NCBI GenBank assembly: GCA_017792365.1
Contig: CP051229.1
Span: 744,001-808,000, forward strand
Direction of reading: 5' to 3'
Length of the DNA stretch: 64,000 nucleotides
Source: Hyphomonas sp.
Lineage (GTDB): Bacteria; Pseudomonadota; Alphaproteobacteria; Caulobacterales; Hyphomonadaceae
The notes beneath the pieces are model-generated. The model had not been told where the DNA came from. It saw nothing but the letters and a program-made list of their open reading frames with translations, and did no database searches. The position numbers and the translations under genes were made by a program. This document shows, in pieces, positions 9,801 to 18,764 of the stretch (position 1 is its first letter; every line of letters starts with the position of its first letter).

Positions 9801-10944
9801 CGGCCATCCACCCGATCAGCGTGACTGAAGCCTGCGCCGCAATGCCTTCTCTGCGCCCGGTAAACCCAAGCTCCTCAGTCGTGGTCGCCTTGATGCTCAC
9901 CCGCTCTGGCGCGATCCCAAGAACCTCGGCGGTGCGCGCGCGCATGGCGGCGCGATGAGGCCCGATGCGCGGCGCTTCGCATATCAGCGTCACATCCGCA
10001 TTGCTGATCCGATAGTTGCGCTCCGAGGCGAGCTTCACAGCATGCGCCAGAAACGTCTCGGACGAAGCGCCCTTCCACTTGGGGTCAGACGGCGGGAAAT
10101 GATCCCCGATATCCCCCAGAGCCAGCGCACCGAGCAGTGCGTCGGTCAGGGCATGCCAGCCGACGTCGGCGTCCGAATGGCCAGCCAGGGCATGATCGTG
10201 ATCGATACGGTGGCCGCACAGGACGACATGGTCGCCCGGGCCAAAGGCATGCACGTCAAATCCAGTACCCGACCGGACATCTGACTGGCACAGGTGTTTC
10301 GCAACTTCCTCCATGTCCCCCGGATACGTGACCTTCATCAGACGCGGGTCTCCCTCAATCAGCTTGATCCGCGCGTCCGGCGGCAGCATGGCCAGATCGT
10401 CAACTGCGCTAGCGTCGGTCGACCGGTAGGCTTCGACAAGCGCCTCATACCGAAAAGCCTGCGGCGTCTGCACCCGGAACAGACCGTCACGGTCCACCTC
10501 GCTCAGGTGATCTCCCGAGCTGCGCTTCAATGCGTCCACGACCGGCAGGGCAGGGGCGACCGCGTCGGCTTCCGCCAGGGCGTTGAGCAGCCGCCCAATG
10601 ACCTCACCGTTCAGGCCAGGCCGGGCGGCGTCGTGGATCAGCACGCCCCCCGGCGGGTCGTCACGGAGCGCCTCAAGCCCGGCGCGGACCGACGCGGTCC
10701 TCGTGTCGCCGCCGGCAACGACAGACACCCCGTTCACCCCCGAATACCTCTCCGACAGGTCGCCCAACACCCCGGAAGGGGCCACGACCACCGTAGAGAC
10801 AACCTCCGGCGCTCGGCCGCAGGCAAACACGCTCCAGTCGAGCAGGGTGCGACCGCCAAGTTCCTGAAACTGCTTAGGTATTTCCCCGCCCGCTCGCTTG
10901 CCGGCGCCGCCTGCGACGATAACGACCGCCACACCGGGACCCAT
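9793..10944 (-). CDS. ispDF: bifunctional MEP cytidylyltransferase / MECDP synthase
   Basis: This fused enzyme carries out two steps of the non-mevalonate isoprenoid pathway. The IspD half (about 1-222) has the nucleotide-binding [17 protein letters not shown] motif. The IspF half (about 223-383) starts at [10 protein letters not shown] and has the zinc-site [19 protein letters not shown] segment. I chose the ATG at 10944 (383 aa), directly before the IspD motif; an upstream in-frame GTG at 10983 would add 13 residues. The IspDF fusion is common in alphaproteobacteria. It is divergent from dusB. Confidence 0.95.
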   Translation of the reverse strand: MGPGVAVVIVAGGAGKRAGGEIPKQFQELGGRTLLDWSVFACGRAPEVVSTVVVAPSGVLGDLSERYSGVNGVSVVAGGDTRTASVRAGLEALRDDPPGGVLIHDAARPGLNGEVIGRLLNALAEADAVAPALPVVDALKRSSGDHLSEVDRDGLFRVQTPQAFRYEALVEAYRSTDASAVDDLAMLPPDARIKLIEGDPRLMKVTYPGDMEEVAKHLCQSDVRSGTGFDVHAFGPGDHVVLCGHRIDHDHALAGHSDADVGWHALTDALLGALALGDIGDHFPPSDPKWKGASSETFLAHAVKLASERNYRISNADVTLICEAPRIGPHRAAMRARTAEVLGIAPERVSIKATTTEELGFTGRREGIAAQASVTLIGWMADV

Positions 10945-11053
10945 ATGCTGCGCCTTATTATTGTGCACGCTTGACGCCTTCACCCACCTGTGCGCAAGTT
11001 AGACCACCCGATTTGCCCAATTATTGAGCATTTTGGCCCGGCAGGAGTAGCCA

Positions 11054-12046
11054 GTGCTTCAGATCGGCCCGATCAAATTCGCTTCGCCAGTCTTCCTCGC
11101 GCCCATGTCCGGCGTGACCGACGCACCCTTCCGAGCCCAAGTGCTAGCATTCGGCGCCCCCGCGGTCGTTAGCGAAATGGTCGCCGGCGAGGATTTCGTC
11201 GCAAATGATCCAATGATCACGCGGCGCGCAGCGTCTCATGGCGGGGCGGCGCCTCACGTGATCCAGCTGGTCGGTCGCGACCCGTACTGGATGCGACGCG
11301 CAGCGGCTCTCGCGTCGGAAGCGGGCGCAGATATCATCGACATCAACATGGGCTGCCCGTCGCGAAGAGTGACGGGAGGGCAATCGGGCTGCGCCCTTAT
11401 GCGGGAGCCCGAACTCGCGAGGAAACTGATCGCAGAAACCGTCGCCGGCGCTTCCGTTCCGGTCACCGTCAAGATGCGACTTGGTTGGGACCATGAAAGC
11501 CTCAACGCCTGCGCCATCGCCCGGATTGCCGAGGAAGAAGGCGCGCAGATGATTACCGTTCACGGCCGCACGCGCGCGCAGTTCTACAAGGGAACCGCGG
11601 ATTGGAAACGCGTTCAGGCTGTGGTCGACGCGGTTGCGATCCCGGTTATCGTCAATGGAGACATCAACGGTCTCGAAAGCGCCCGATCCGCACTCGCTCA
11701 GTCTCGCGCTGCTGGCGTGATGATTGGTAGAGCGGCGCTGGGGCGTCCCTGGTTGGTCGGAAGCATCGCTGCGGGTTTGGCCGGCGACGCTTATGTCGAG
11801 CCATCGCTCAGCCAAAAGCTAAATTCGCTCAGGTCGCAACTGGCCGCCGCCTGCGAGCTATACGGGGAAACCATCGGGGTTCGAACGTTCCGCAAGCATC
11901 TCGCGGCGACCATCGATGCACTTCAAGTCGATCATGGCTTGGTCGTCGAACGCGAAGATCGCCTGCGGCTGTGTACAGTATCCGATCGTAGAGAGCTCAC
12001 CGATGGCATAGGCGCCCTGACTGCCGAACTGGATCTCGCGGCATGA
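11054..12046 (+). CDS. dusB: tRNA-dihydrouridine synthase, DusB type
   Basis: This flavoenzyme reduces specific uridines of tRNA to dihydrouridine. The 330 aa show the TIM-barrel hallmarks: APMSGVTD near the N terminus, MGCPSRRV with the catalytic cysteine region, and HGRTRAQFYKG. The start is GTG at 11054, preceded by a CAGGAG ribosome site. It is the first gene of the dusB-ntrBC unit, an old association also seen as nifR3-ntrBC in rhizobia and Rhodobacter. Its stop overlaps the ntrB ATG. Confidence 0.95.
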   Translation: MLQIGPIKFASPVFLAPMSGVTDAPFRAQVLAFGAPAVVSEMVAGEDFVANDPMITRRAASHGGAAPHVIQLVGRDPYWMRRAAALASEAGADIIDINMGCPSRRVTGGQSGCALMREPELARKLIAETVAGASVPVTVKMRLGWDHESLNACAIARIAEEEGAQMITVHGRTRAQFYKGTADWKRVQAVVDAVAIPVIVNGDINGLESARSALAQSRAAGVMIGRAALGRPWLVGSIAAGLAGDAYVEPSLSQKLNSLRSQLAAACELYGETIGVRTFRKHLAATIDALQVDHGLVVEREDRLRLCTVSDRRELTDGIGALTAELDLAA

Positions 12047-13140
12047 GCAGCAGCGTCTCGATCCTGGGGGGACGTCCAGGAAACCCCGCCATAGCGTTTG
12101 ACGCACTCCCTATTGCCGTCATCCAGATCGACGGCGACGACAAAGTCCAACTCGTGAATGCGGCCGCAGAAGACCTGCTGGGTCGAAGCGCGATTGCGCT
12201 CGCTGGCGCGCAACTCCAGGACATCTTCAAGGAGGATGCGCCGCTCGTCGATTTTGTCCGCGAGGCGCGCCGACAAGGCGGTCTGGTGTCACAAAGGGGC
12301 TTGAGGATCGCGAGCCCCCAAATCCAGCCTGTGATGGCGGATGTTACGGCTTCACCGGATGGGGTCGAGAACGGCTTGGTCATCACGTTCTTGCCGGCGC
12401 GGCTTCCCGGAGAAGAAATCGCCGCTGAGGTTGGGGCGTTCGCACAGATCGCGCGGATGCTTGGCCACGAGGTGAAGAACCCGCTCGCAGGGATTGTCGG
12501 CGCGGCACAATTGTTGGCCAGACAAGCCTCGGACGATCAGCAGGCGCTCTTGTCTCTCATTCGCGAGGAAGGCGCGCGCATCCAACGCATCGTCGATCGT
12601 TTCTCGGCGTTTGAGACCTTTTTCAGCCCCAAACTTCGGAACACCAACGTGCACGAGGTGCTCGATAGCGTAGTTGGATTGGCGAGGGCAGGGTTCGGAC
12701 AGAGGGCGGACTTCGAACTGATTTTCGATCCGTCTCTGCCGGAAATCGAGGTCGACCCGGATCATCTCCATGAAGCCTGCCTGAACCTGGTCAAGAATGG
12801 CATCGAGGCGGCCGAAGGGGCGGGCAACAGCCCCAGGATCGCCATCGCTACTCGGTATCGAGCTGGCTTCCGGTTTGGGGGCGGCCGCACCACCAAGGCC
12901 AGAGGCGCCTTGGAGATTTCGATCACTGACAACGGGCCCGGCGTGCCTGACGCCCACAGTTCCAGCGTGTTCGAACCATTCTACACAACCAAGTCCGGCG
13001 GCGCCGGGATCGGCTTGGCCGTTGTGTCGGAAATCATGAATGCTCACGCCGGCATCACACTTCTGGATTCCGGGCCGGGCGGCGCCTGCTTCCGACTTCT
13101 CTTCCCCATAAACCGCAAGAAGGAGGGCAAACGCCGATGA
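12043..13140 (+). CDS. ntrB: nitrogen regulation sensor histidine kinase NtrB
   Basis: NtrB phosphorylates NtrC when nitrogen is limiting, under PII control in characterised systems. The 365 aa hold a PAS-like sensor (about 15-115), a dimerisation domain with the phospho-acceptor His142 in GHEVKNPL, and a complete ATPase domain: N box NLVKNGIEA, DNGPGVP and GAGIGLAVV. There is no membrane segment, so it is cytosolic. It overlaps both neighbours by four bases (ATGA type), which implies coupled translation of dusB-ntrB-ntrC. Confidence 0.95.
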   Translation: MSSSVSILGGRPGNPAIAFDALPIAVIQIDGDDKVQLVNAAAEDLLGRSAIALAGAQLQDIFKEDAPLVDFVREARRQGGLVSQRGLRIASPQIQPVMADVTASPDGVENGLVITFLPARLPGEEIAAEVGAFAQIARMLGHEVKNPLAGIVGAAQLLARQASDDQQALLSLIREEGARIQRIVDRFSAFETFFSPKLRNTNVHEVLDSVVGLARAGFGQRADFELIFDPSLPEIEVDPDHLHEACLNLVKNGIEAAEGAGNSPRIAIATRYRAGFRFGGGRTTKARGALEISITDNGPGVPDAHSSSVFEPFYTTKSGGAGIGLAVVSEIMNAHAGITLLDSGPGGACFRLLFPINRKKEGKRR

Positions 13141-14546
13141 GCGGTCCCACCATTCTGGTCGCTGACGATGACGCTAGTGTGCGCCTGGTCATAAGCCAAA
13201 CGCTCGCCCAGGAAGGTTATCATGTGCGGTCAACCAACACGATCTCCGCGCTATGGCGCTGGATCCAGGCCGGCGAGGGAGACCTGCTCATCACCGACGT
13301 CTATATGCCGGATGAGTCCATATTCGATATGTTGCCGCAGATCCGCCGGACGCGGCCAGATCTGCCAATCGTGGTCATCAGCGCACAGAGTACAGTGCTC
13401 ACGGCGGCCATGGCATCCGAACACGGAGCCTATGACTACCTGCCCAAGCCGTTTGATATCGATCGGCTGTCCGACACCGTAAGGAGAGCGCTGCAGAAGC
13501 GACCCCAACGCGGCGTCGATGTCGGAGGTAAGAAAGCCGAACGGGATGAGGCACTCCCACTGATCGGCCGCTCGCAGCCGATGCAGTCCGTCTATCGGGT
13601 CATCTCGCGGGTCATGAACAACGATCTCACTGTGCTGATCGAAGGTGAGTCAGGAACTGGAAAAGACCTTGCGGCACGGGCCATCCATCAACTTGGAAGA
13701 CGGAAGAAGGGCCCGTTCGTTGCTGTCTCTCTCGCTGCGCTGGAGCGGGACCAGATCGAGCGCGAACTGTTTGGTGCATTTGGAGATGACGGGGCGAGTG
13801 GGCGTGTTCTCGAAGCCGACAGCGGCACGCTCTTTCTCGACGAAGTCGGCGACATGCCGATCGAAGCCCAGACGAGGTTGATCCGCTTCCTGCAGGACGG
13901 AAGGTTCGTCTCGTCAGGCGACACTCTGGACGTCCGCATAATCGCATCGACAAAGCACGACCTCAGGTCGCTGGTCGACCAGGGTCTGTTCCGGGAAGAT
14001 CTCTATTATCGATTGAACGTCGTGGCCTTGACCCTGCCGCCGCTCCGGGATCGCAAGGAAGACATCCCCGATCTCGCTGGCGCCTTTCTGGTCCGCGCGA
14101 AGAAAGAGGGGCTGCCCGAAAAGCAACTGGACAAGAGCGCGTACGACTTGCTCGTGGCCTACGACTGGCCAGGCAATGTTCGTGAACTGGAGAACGTCAT
14201 TCGACGGCTGTCGGCGCTGTCTCCAGAACCTGTCATCTCGGCGCGCGAGGTCGAACGGGAGCTGCGCGCCAGCACAACCCGCGACAGCGACGATCGCGAC
14301 TTCGAATCCGAGATCGAAAACCTGCTCTCCCGTTACTTCGTCGCCGACCTGAATGAAGGCGCAAACCGGGAAGGCGAGGGTGGCCACATCTATCAGTCCG
14401 TCATCGAGCAGGTGGAGAGGCCGCTCATCCGATTGGCGCTCGCGGCTACCAACGGTAACAAGGTTCGCGCCGCAGCCTTGCTCGGACTTAACCGGAACAC
14501 GCTTCGATCCAAGATCAACAGTCTCGGCGTGCAAGCTGCGGAATAG
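13137..14546 (+). CDS. ntrC: nitrogen regulator NtrC, lacking the GAFTGA loop
   Basis: This is a 469-aa response regulator. The receiver domain has phospho-acceptor Asp54 in ITDVYMPD. The AAA+ domain has Walker A GESGTGKD and Walker B-type FLDEVGD. A Fis-type helix-turn-helix is at the C terminus (RAAALLGLNRNTLRSKI). The sigma-54-contacting GAFTGA loop is missing: the segment at about 13764-13805 reads ELFGAFGDDGASGRV. Similar loss is known in Rhodobacter and Caulobacter NtrC, which act with sigma-70 RNA polymerase, so this protein probably does too. The partner kinase gene is directly upstream. Confidence 0.94.
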   Translation: MSGPTILVADDDASVRLVISQTLAQEGYHVRSTNTISALWRWIQAGEGDLLITDVYMPDESIFDMLPQIRRTRPDLPIVVISAQSTVLTAAMASEHGAYDYLPKPFDIDRLSDTVRRALQKRPQRGVDVGGKKAERDEALPLIGRSQPMQSVYRVISRVMNNDLTVLIEGESGTGKDLAARAIHQLGRRKKGPFVAVSLAALERDQIERELFGAFGDDGASGRVLEADSGTLFLDEVGDMPIEAQTRLIRFLQDGRFVSSGDTLDVRIIASTKHDLRSLVDQGLFREDLYYRLNVVALTLPPLRDRKEDIPDLAGAFLVRAKKEGLPEKQLDKSAYDLLVAYDWPGNVRELENVIRRLSALSPEPVISAREVERELRASTTRDSDDRDFESEIENLLSRYFVADLNEGANREGEGGHIYQSVIEQVERPLIRLALAATNGNKVRAAALLGLNRNTLRSKINSLGVQAAE

Positions 14547-14726
14547 CGCAAGCCGTTACTGAAGATTCATGTTGCCCCGGCGCATCAGTTTGTGATTGAT
14601 TTGCCACAGTCGCCGTTGGGCGGCGCATGGTGAGGCCACGAATGGTCATATCCATGTTGCAAACGCCACACAGCTTGGTCCCCAACTAGGATCCGTGAGG
14701 CCGACTTCGGGTAGCGTTAGTTGGAT

Positions 14727-16950
14727 ATGATTGTCGGCCCCACCGGCTCGCGCATCGGCAGAGCGACCTCGACCTCCTTCAAGGTGTTGTTTGCGTTGGC
14801 GGTCATTATCGCCACCGCCACGACGTTTATATCGATAACGGACACGAGCCCGACGGCAGCCGGACAGCCAGGCTTGTTTTGGCTCCTCATCGGGAATTTC
14901 ATTCTGATCTGCGGGCTCGGCAGCGTGTTCGCCGGACGAATTCATCGACTGATCCGAGAGAACCGGGAAACCGGCGGCAGCGCGCGGCTTCGCCTGCGGA
15001 TCATTCTCCTGTTCTCGCTCGCAGCGGCGATCCCGACCGTTATCGTCGCTGGAATTCTCGGCGTTCTGATTAACCGGAACGTCCAGGTCTGGTTTTCCGA
15101 ACCAGTCTACAATCTCGTAGACAATGCCCGCGCCGCCGCTCAGGCCTCGGTCGATGATGTCGTTGACGATATGCGGGCGGATACCGCCCTGACTGCCGCC
15201 GATCTCAATCAGCCCAACTATGTGGAGGCGATCGAGAACTCCCCAGACCAGGGGGCGGTGCTCCTCGAACGACAAGCCGTTATTCGCGAATTCGCCAGAG
15301 CCCGAATTCTGGATTCCACCGGCGCCGTTCTGACTGAGGTCGCCGCAGCAAACGCACCGCCCTATCGACAACTCTCGACAGAAAACTGGCAAGCCGCTCA
15401 ACAGGGGTTGATCGCCATATCGCTGGAAGCGAACGACGTCGTCGTCATGCGGCGGCTCGATGGGTTTAGTGACGCCTATCTCTATGTGTCCAGGCCGATC
15501 CCGCCCGTGCTGACCGCCAGGCTTGCACAAGCCACCGAAGACCTTCGTAGTTTTCGAGAGGCTGAGGCGCGTCGGGAACGCCTGAGCGCTGTGCTCACGC
15601 TCAGTTTCGTGGAAACCGCGCTGCTGATGCTGCTTGGCACCGCGTGGCTAGGCATGTCTGCGGCATCGCGAATAGCAGCGCCCATCGGGGAGCTGGCCTC
15701 CGCAGCACGGTCCGTCCGCGATGGGAATCTCCGAGTACGCATTCGTCGACCGGTTGCCAAGGACGAGATCGACGACCTCGCTGACGCATTCAATCAGATG
15801 ACCGAGCGGATCGCACGCCAAACCAAGGCATTGGACGACTCACGCATTGAGGCGGAAACACGCAGCGCGTTCACGGAAACCGTTCTGGCTGCGGTCGAGG
15901 CCGGCGTGATCCGCGTCGATACCACCGGCACGATAACGATCGCCAACGCCTCCGCCACACAGTTGCTGGGGCTGGATGCAGAGACCACCGTCGGCCAATC
16001 CGTCGATCGCCTCGTGCCCGAGTTCGAGCATCTGGTTCGCCGCTCGCTCGACACCAAACTGACGTCAGAAGGCAGCGTTCAGCGGCCGGGCCGAAGCGGG
16101 ATGATGCACTTCCACCTCAGAGTGGCGCCGGAAGCGTCGAATGAAGGAGCTGTGCTCACGTTCCACGACACCACACGACTGATCCAGGGGCAGCGGCAGG
16201 CGGCATGGCGGGACGTCGCCCGGCGCATTGCGCACGAGATCAGAAATCCGCTCACGCCAATACAGCTATCGGCGGAGCGCTTGCGCCGCCGCTTCGCCTC
16301 GCAAATCACGCAGGATCGCGACACGTTCGAGCGTTGCACCGATACAATTACCCGTCAGGTCGCTGACATCGGTCGCATGGTCGAAGAGTTCTCTGGCTTC
16401 GCGCGCATGCCAAAGCCAACATTCGAACGCTTCAACCTCGCGGATGTCGTTACGTCCGTCACGTTTGCGCGCCGCATGGCGAATCCTTCAGTTGCGGTGA
16501 ATGTGAAGACGCCCAATGATCCGATCGAAATGATGGGTGACGAGCGCCTTCTCGCGCGAGCGCCTTCTCGCGCAGGCGCTGACCAACATCGTGAAGAACG
16601 CCGCCGAAGCTGTCGAACGCCACTCCGCCAGCGGACAGAAACATGCAGGCTCTGTCAGCGTCGAGGTACAGCGGCAACATGATGAAGTGGAGATTATCGT
16701 TCGCGATACAGGCGTCGGTTTTCCCGAGAAGGATCGTGACCGCCTGCTTGAGCCATACGTGACCACGCGCGAGCAGGGTGTAGGCCTGGGACTAGCGATC
16801 GTGGCGCGGATCGTCGCTGATCATGGCGGCGTCATCTCGCTCGGCGACAACGAAAAGGCAGACAGCGGCGCACGCGTCGTCATTCGCCTGCCTCTGTCCC
16901 CGAGCGAACTTGAACCAACATTCGAACTTGCAGACGAAGGAGCCAACTGA
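14727..16950 (+). pseudogene. ntrY: sensor histidine kinase NtrY, frame broken by a 16-bp tandem duplication
   Basis: NtrY is the membrane kinase partner of NtrX. The first frame encodes N-terminal membrane segments (about residues 20-115), a periplasmic region, a further membrane segment near 295, HAMP, PAS and the HisKA domain with phospho-acceptor His503 (IAHEIRNPLTP). At codon 605 a duplicated 16-bp unit shifts the frame, and the first frame ends at 16682. The ATPase domain (NIVKNAAEAVE, DTGVGFPE, GVGLGLAIV) continues in another frame from about 16560 to 16950. Removing one 16-bp copy restores one 735-codon frame. ATG 14727 was chosen; an in-frame TTG lies six bases upstream. As written, the product would be a kinase without its ATP-binding domain. 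Confidence 0.93.
16541..16573. repeat. perfect 16-bp tandem duplication inside ntrY
   Basis: Two identical copies of CGAGCGCCTTCTCGCG lie head to tail (16541-16556 and 16557-16572), with one further matching base. Because 16 is not a multiple of three, the duplication shifts the ntrY frame. Deleting one copy gives the expected family reading GDERLLAQALTNIV. The copies have no mismatches, so the event is recent or an assembly artefact. Confidence 0.95.
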
Positions 16951-18335
16951 TGACCGCTGATGTTCTGGTCGTCGACGACGAGGCCGATATCCGGGAGCTG
17001 ATCGGGGGTATTCTGGAGGACGAAGGCTACCTGGTGAAAACAGCCGCCGGATCCACGGAGGCGCTGTCAGCAGTGCACGTCCGCATTCCGAAGCTGGTCG
17101 TCCTCGACGTATGGCTGAAGGGCAGTGACATGGACGGCCTCGAGCTGCTCACGGAGCTCAAGAAGATGGACCCGTTCCTGCCGGTAGTCGTCATCAGCGG
17201 CCACGGCACCGTCGAAACTGCTGTCGCCGCAATCCGCGATGGAGCCTATGACTATCTCGAGAAACCGTTCCACGCCGAGAAACTGATCCTCACGGTTCAA
17301 CGAGCCTTGGAGAACGCGTCGCTCAAGCGCGAAAACTCCGCGCTGAAATCAAAGTCTGCAGCGTCTTCGGAGATCATCGGCAGCTCGCAGGCGCGGGCGC
17401 ACCTCATTTCGGCAATCGCCCGGGTTGCGCCAACCAACTCCCGCGTGCTGGTCCAAGGACCTCCGGGGTGCGGGAAGGAACTCACCGCCAAGCTCATCCA
17501 TAACATGTCAGAGCGTGCATCGGGGCCTTTCGTCGTGGTCAGCGCCGCGAATGTCGACCCTGACCAGATGGAGGCGCAACTCTTCGGCGAGGAATACGGC
17601 GAAGAGCGTGCGCCGAGGGCCGGCCTTTTTGAGCAGGCGCACTCAGGCACGCTACTCCTCGACGAAGTGGCGGACATGCCGCTGGCGGTTCAGAGCCGGA
17701 TCCTCCGCGTGCTGGTCGACCAGCGTTTCCGCCGGAAGAACGGCCGGGAAGACGTGACAGTCGATGTCCGCGTAATTTCAACCTCAGCCCGCGACCTGCG
17801 CGCCGAAATCAACGCAGGCCGCTTCAGGGAGGACCTCTACCATCGTTTGGCGGTTGTGCCGGTGGAGGTGCCCGGGCTGGACCGCCGGCGGGAGGACATT
17901 GCCGAACTGGTCCGGTTCTTCGCCAACCGCGTTGCGGACGCGACTGGGCTGCAGGCGCGAGAGTTCAGTCCAGAAGCGCTCGCCATGCTTCAGGCGAGCA
18001 ACTGGCCCGGCAACGTCCGTCAGCTTCGCAACGTCGTCGAACGATTGCTGATTCTGACCAACGGCGAACCGAGCGGACCAATCACGCCGCAACACCTTCC
18101 CCGAGACAACGAAGCCGAGCCGAACGGACAAGGATCGCTCCAGATGATCGGCATGTCGCTCAGGGACGCCCGCGAGCATTTCGAGCGTGAATACCTCGAG
18201 ATGCAGATCACTCGCTTCGGAGGAAACGTGTCCCGCACGGCCGCATTCATCGGTATGGAGCGGTCGGCATTGCACCGCAAACTCAAGGCGCTCGGCGTGG
18301 AAACCGGCGGCGCGGCGAGGGAGTCCGCGACTTAA
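16950..18335 (+). CDS. ntrX: response regulator NtrX, lacking the GAFTGA loop
   Basis: This is a 461-aa NtrC-family regulator, partner of NtrY; in characterised alphaproteobacteria it controls nitrogen, redox and envelope functions. The receiver has Asp53 in VLDVWLKG. The AAA+ domain has a Walker A GPPGCGKE and LLDEVADMP. The C-terminal Fis-like helix-turn-helix reads VSRTAAFIGMERSALHRKL. The GAFTGA loop is replaced by a segment reading FGEEYGEERAPRAG (about 17583-17625), as in known NtrX proteins, so sigma-54 activation is unlikely. The ATG overlaps the ntrY stop (TGATG), after a GAAGGAG ribosome site. If NtrY is truly broken, NtrX has lost its cognate kinase. Confidence 0.94.
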   Translation: MTADVLVVDDEADIRELIGGILEDEGYLVKTAAGSTEALSAVHVRIPKLVVLDVWLKGSDMDGLELLTELKKMDPFLPVVVISGHGTVETAVAAIRDGAYDYLEKPFHAEKLILTVQRALENASLKRENSALKSKSAASSEIIGSSQARAHLISAIARVAPTNSRVLVQGPPGCGKELTAKLIHNMSERASGPFVVVSAANVDPDQMEAQLFGEEYGEERAPRAGLFEQAHSGTLLLDEVADMPLAVQSRILRVLVDQRFRRKNGREDVTVDVRVISTSARDLRAEINAGRFREDLYHRLAVVPVEVPGLDRRREDIAELVRFFANRVADATGLQAREFSPEALAMLQASNWPGNVRQLRNVVERLLILTNGEPSGPITPQHLPRDNEAEPNGQGSLQMIGMSLRDAREHFEREYLEMQITRFGGNVSRTAAFIGMERSALHRKLKALGVETGGAARESAT

Positions 18336-18513
18336 CCTCGCCCAAGCCACTCCATGTTGAAAATGTGGGCGCCGCGTGTCCAGCCCGCAGCCACTGGAGA
18401 GGTTCTGGCGCTAGGAAGCCCGGATTCGGACGCGCCATTGCTCAGATCGATATGCTAAGGCAAGAATGCCTCTAACGAGCCAAGGCAAACAACAATAAAC
18501 GGCAAGGCCAGAA

Positions 18514-18764
18514 ATGACTGCGGATAAAAACAGAACCTACAAGACATTTTCCTGAATGCTGTACGCAAAGGAAAAGTCCCGCTGACAATGTTTCTAGTAA
18601 ACGGGGTCAAGTTGCAGGGCGTCGTGACCTGGTTCGACAACTTCTGCGTCCTGCTGAAGGGCGAGGGACGCCCGCCGCAGCTCGTATACAAGCACGCCAT
18701 CTCGACGATCGCGCCAAATGCGCCGGTCAATCTGTTCGAGAACGAAGGCGAAGAGGCTTCCTGA
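18514..18764 (+). pseudogene. hfq: RNA chaperone Hfq, single-base frameshift near the start
   Basis: Hfq binds small RNAs and mRNAs. From 18531 on, the frame reads [19 protein letters not shown] and continues through the Sm2 motif YKHAIST to a stop at 18764, clearly Hfq. The ATG at 18514 has an AAGG ribosome site and gives MTADK, but the run of five A at 18526-18530 puts it one base out of phase. Six A would yield an 83-aa protein beginning MTADKKQNLQD, which matches the family. In the correct frame a TAA lies just upstream of the A run, so no alternative upstream start exists. It is followed immediately by hflX. Confidence 0.9.

Noticed and set aside
10945-10983. longer IspDF N terminus from GTG 10983
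   Set aside because: The added 13 residues are not family-like and that start has no properly spaced ribosome site.
14547-14720. possible small gene between ntrC and ntrY
   Set aside because: No frame with a ribosome site and protein-like composition; more likely the ntrY promoter region.
16537-16950. separate ATPase-domain gene downstream of ntrY
   Set aside because: The frame joins exactly to ntrY when one 16-bp copy is removed, so it is the 3' part of ntrY and not an independent gene. Programmed frameshifting is also unlikely because no slippery site or stimulatory structure is needed to explain it.
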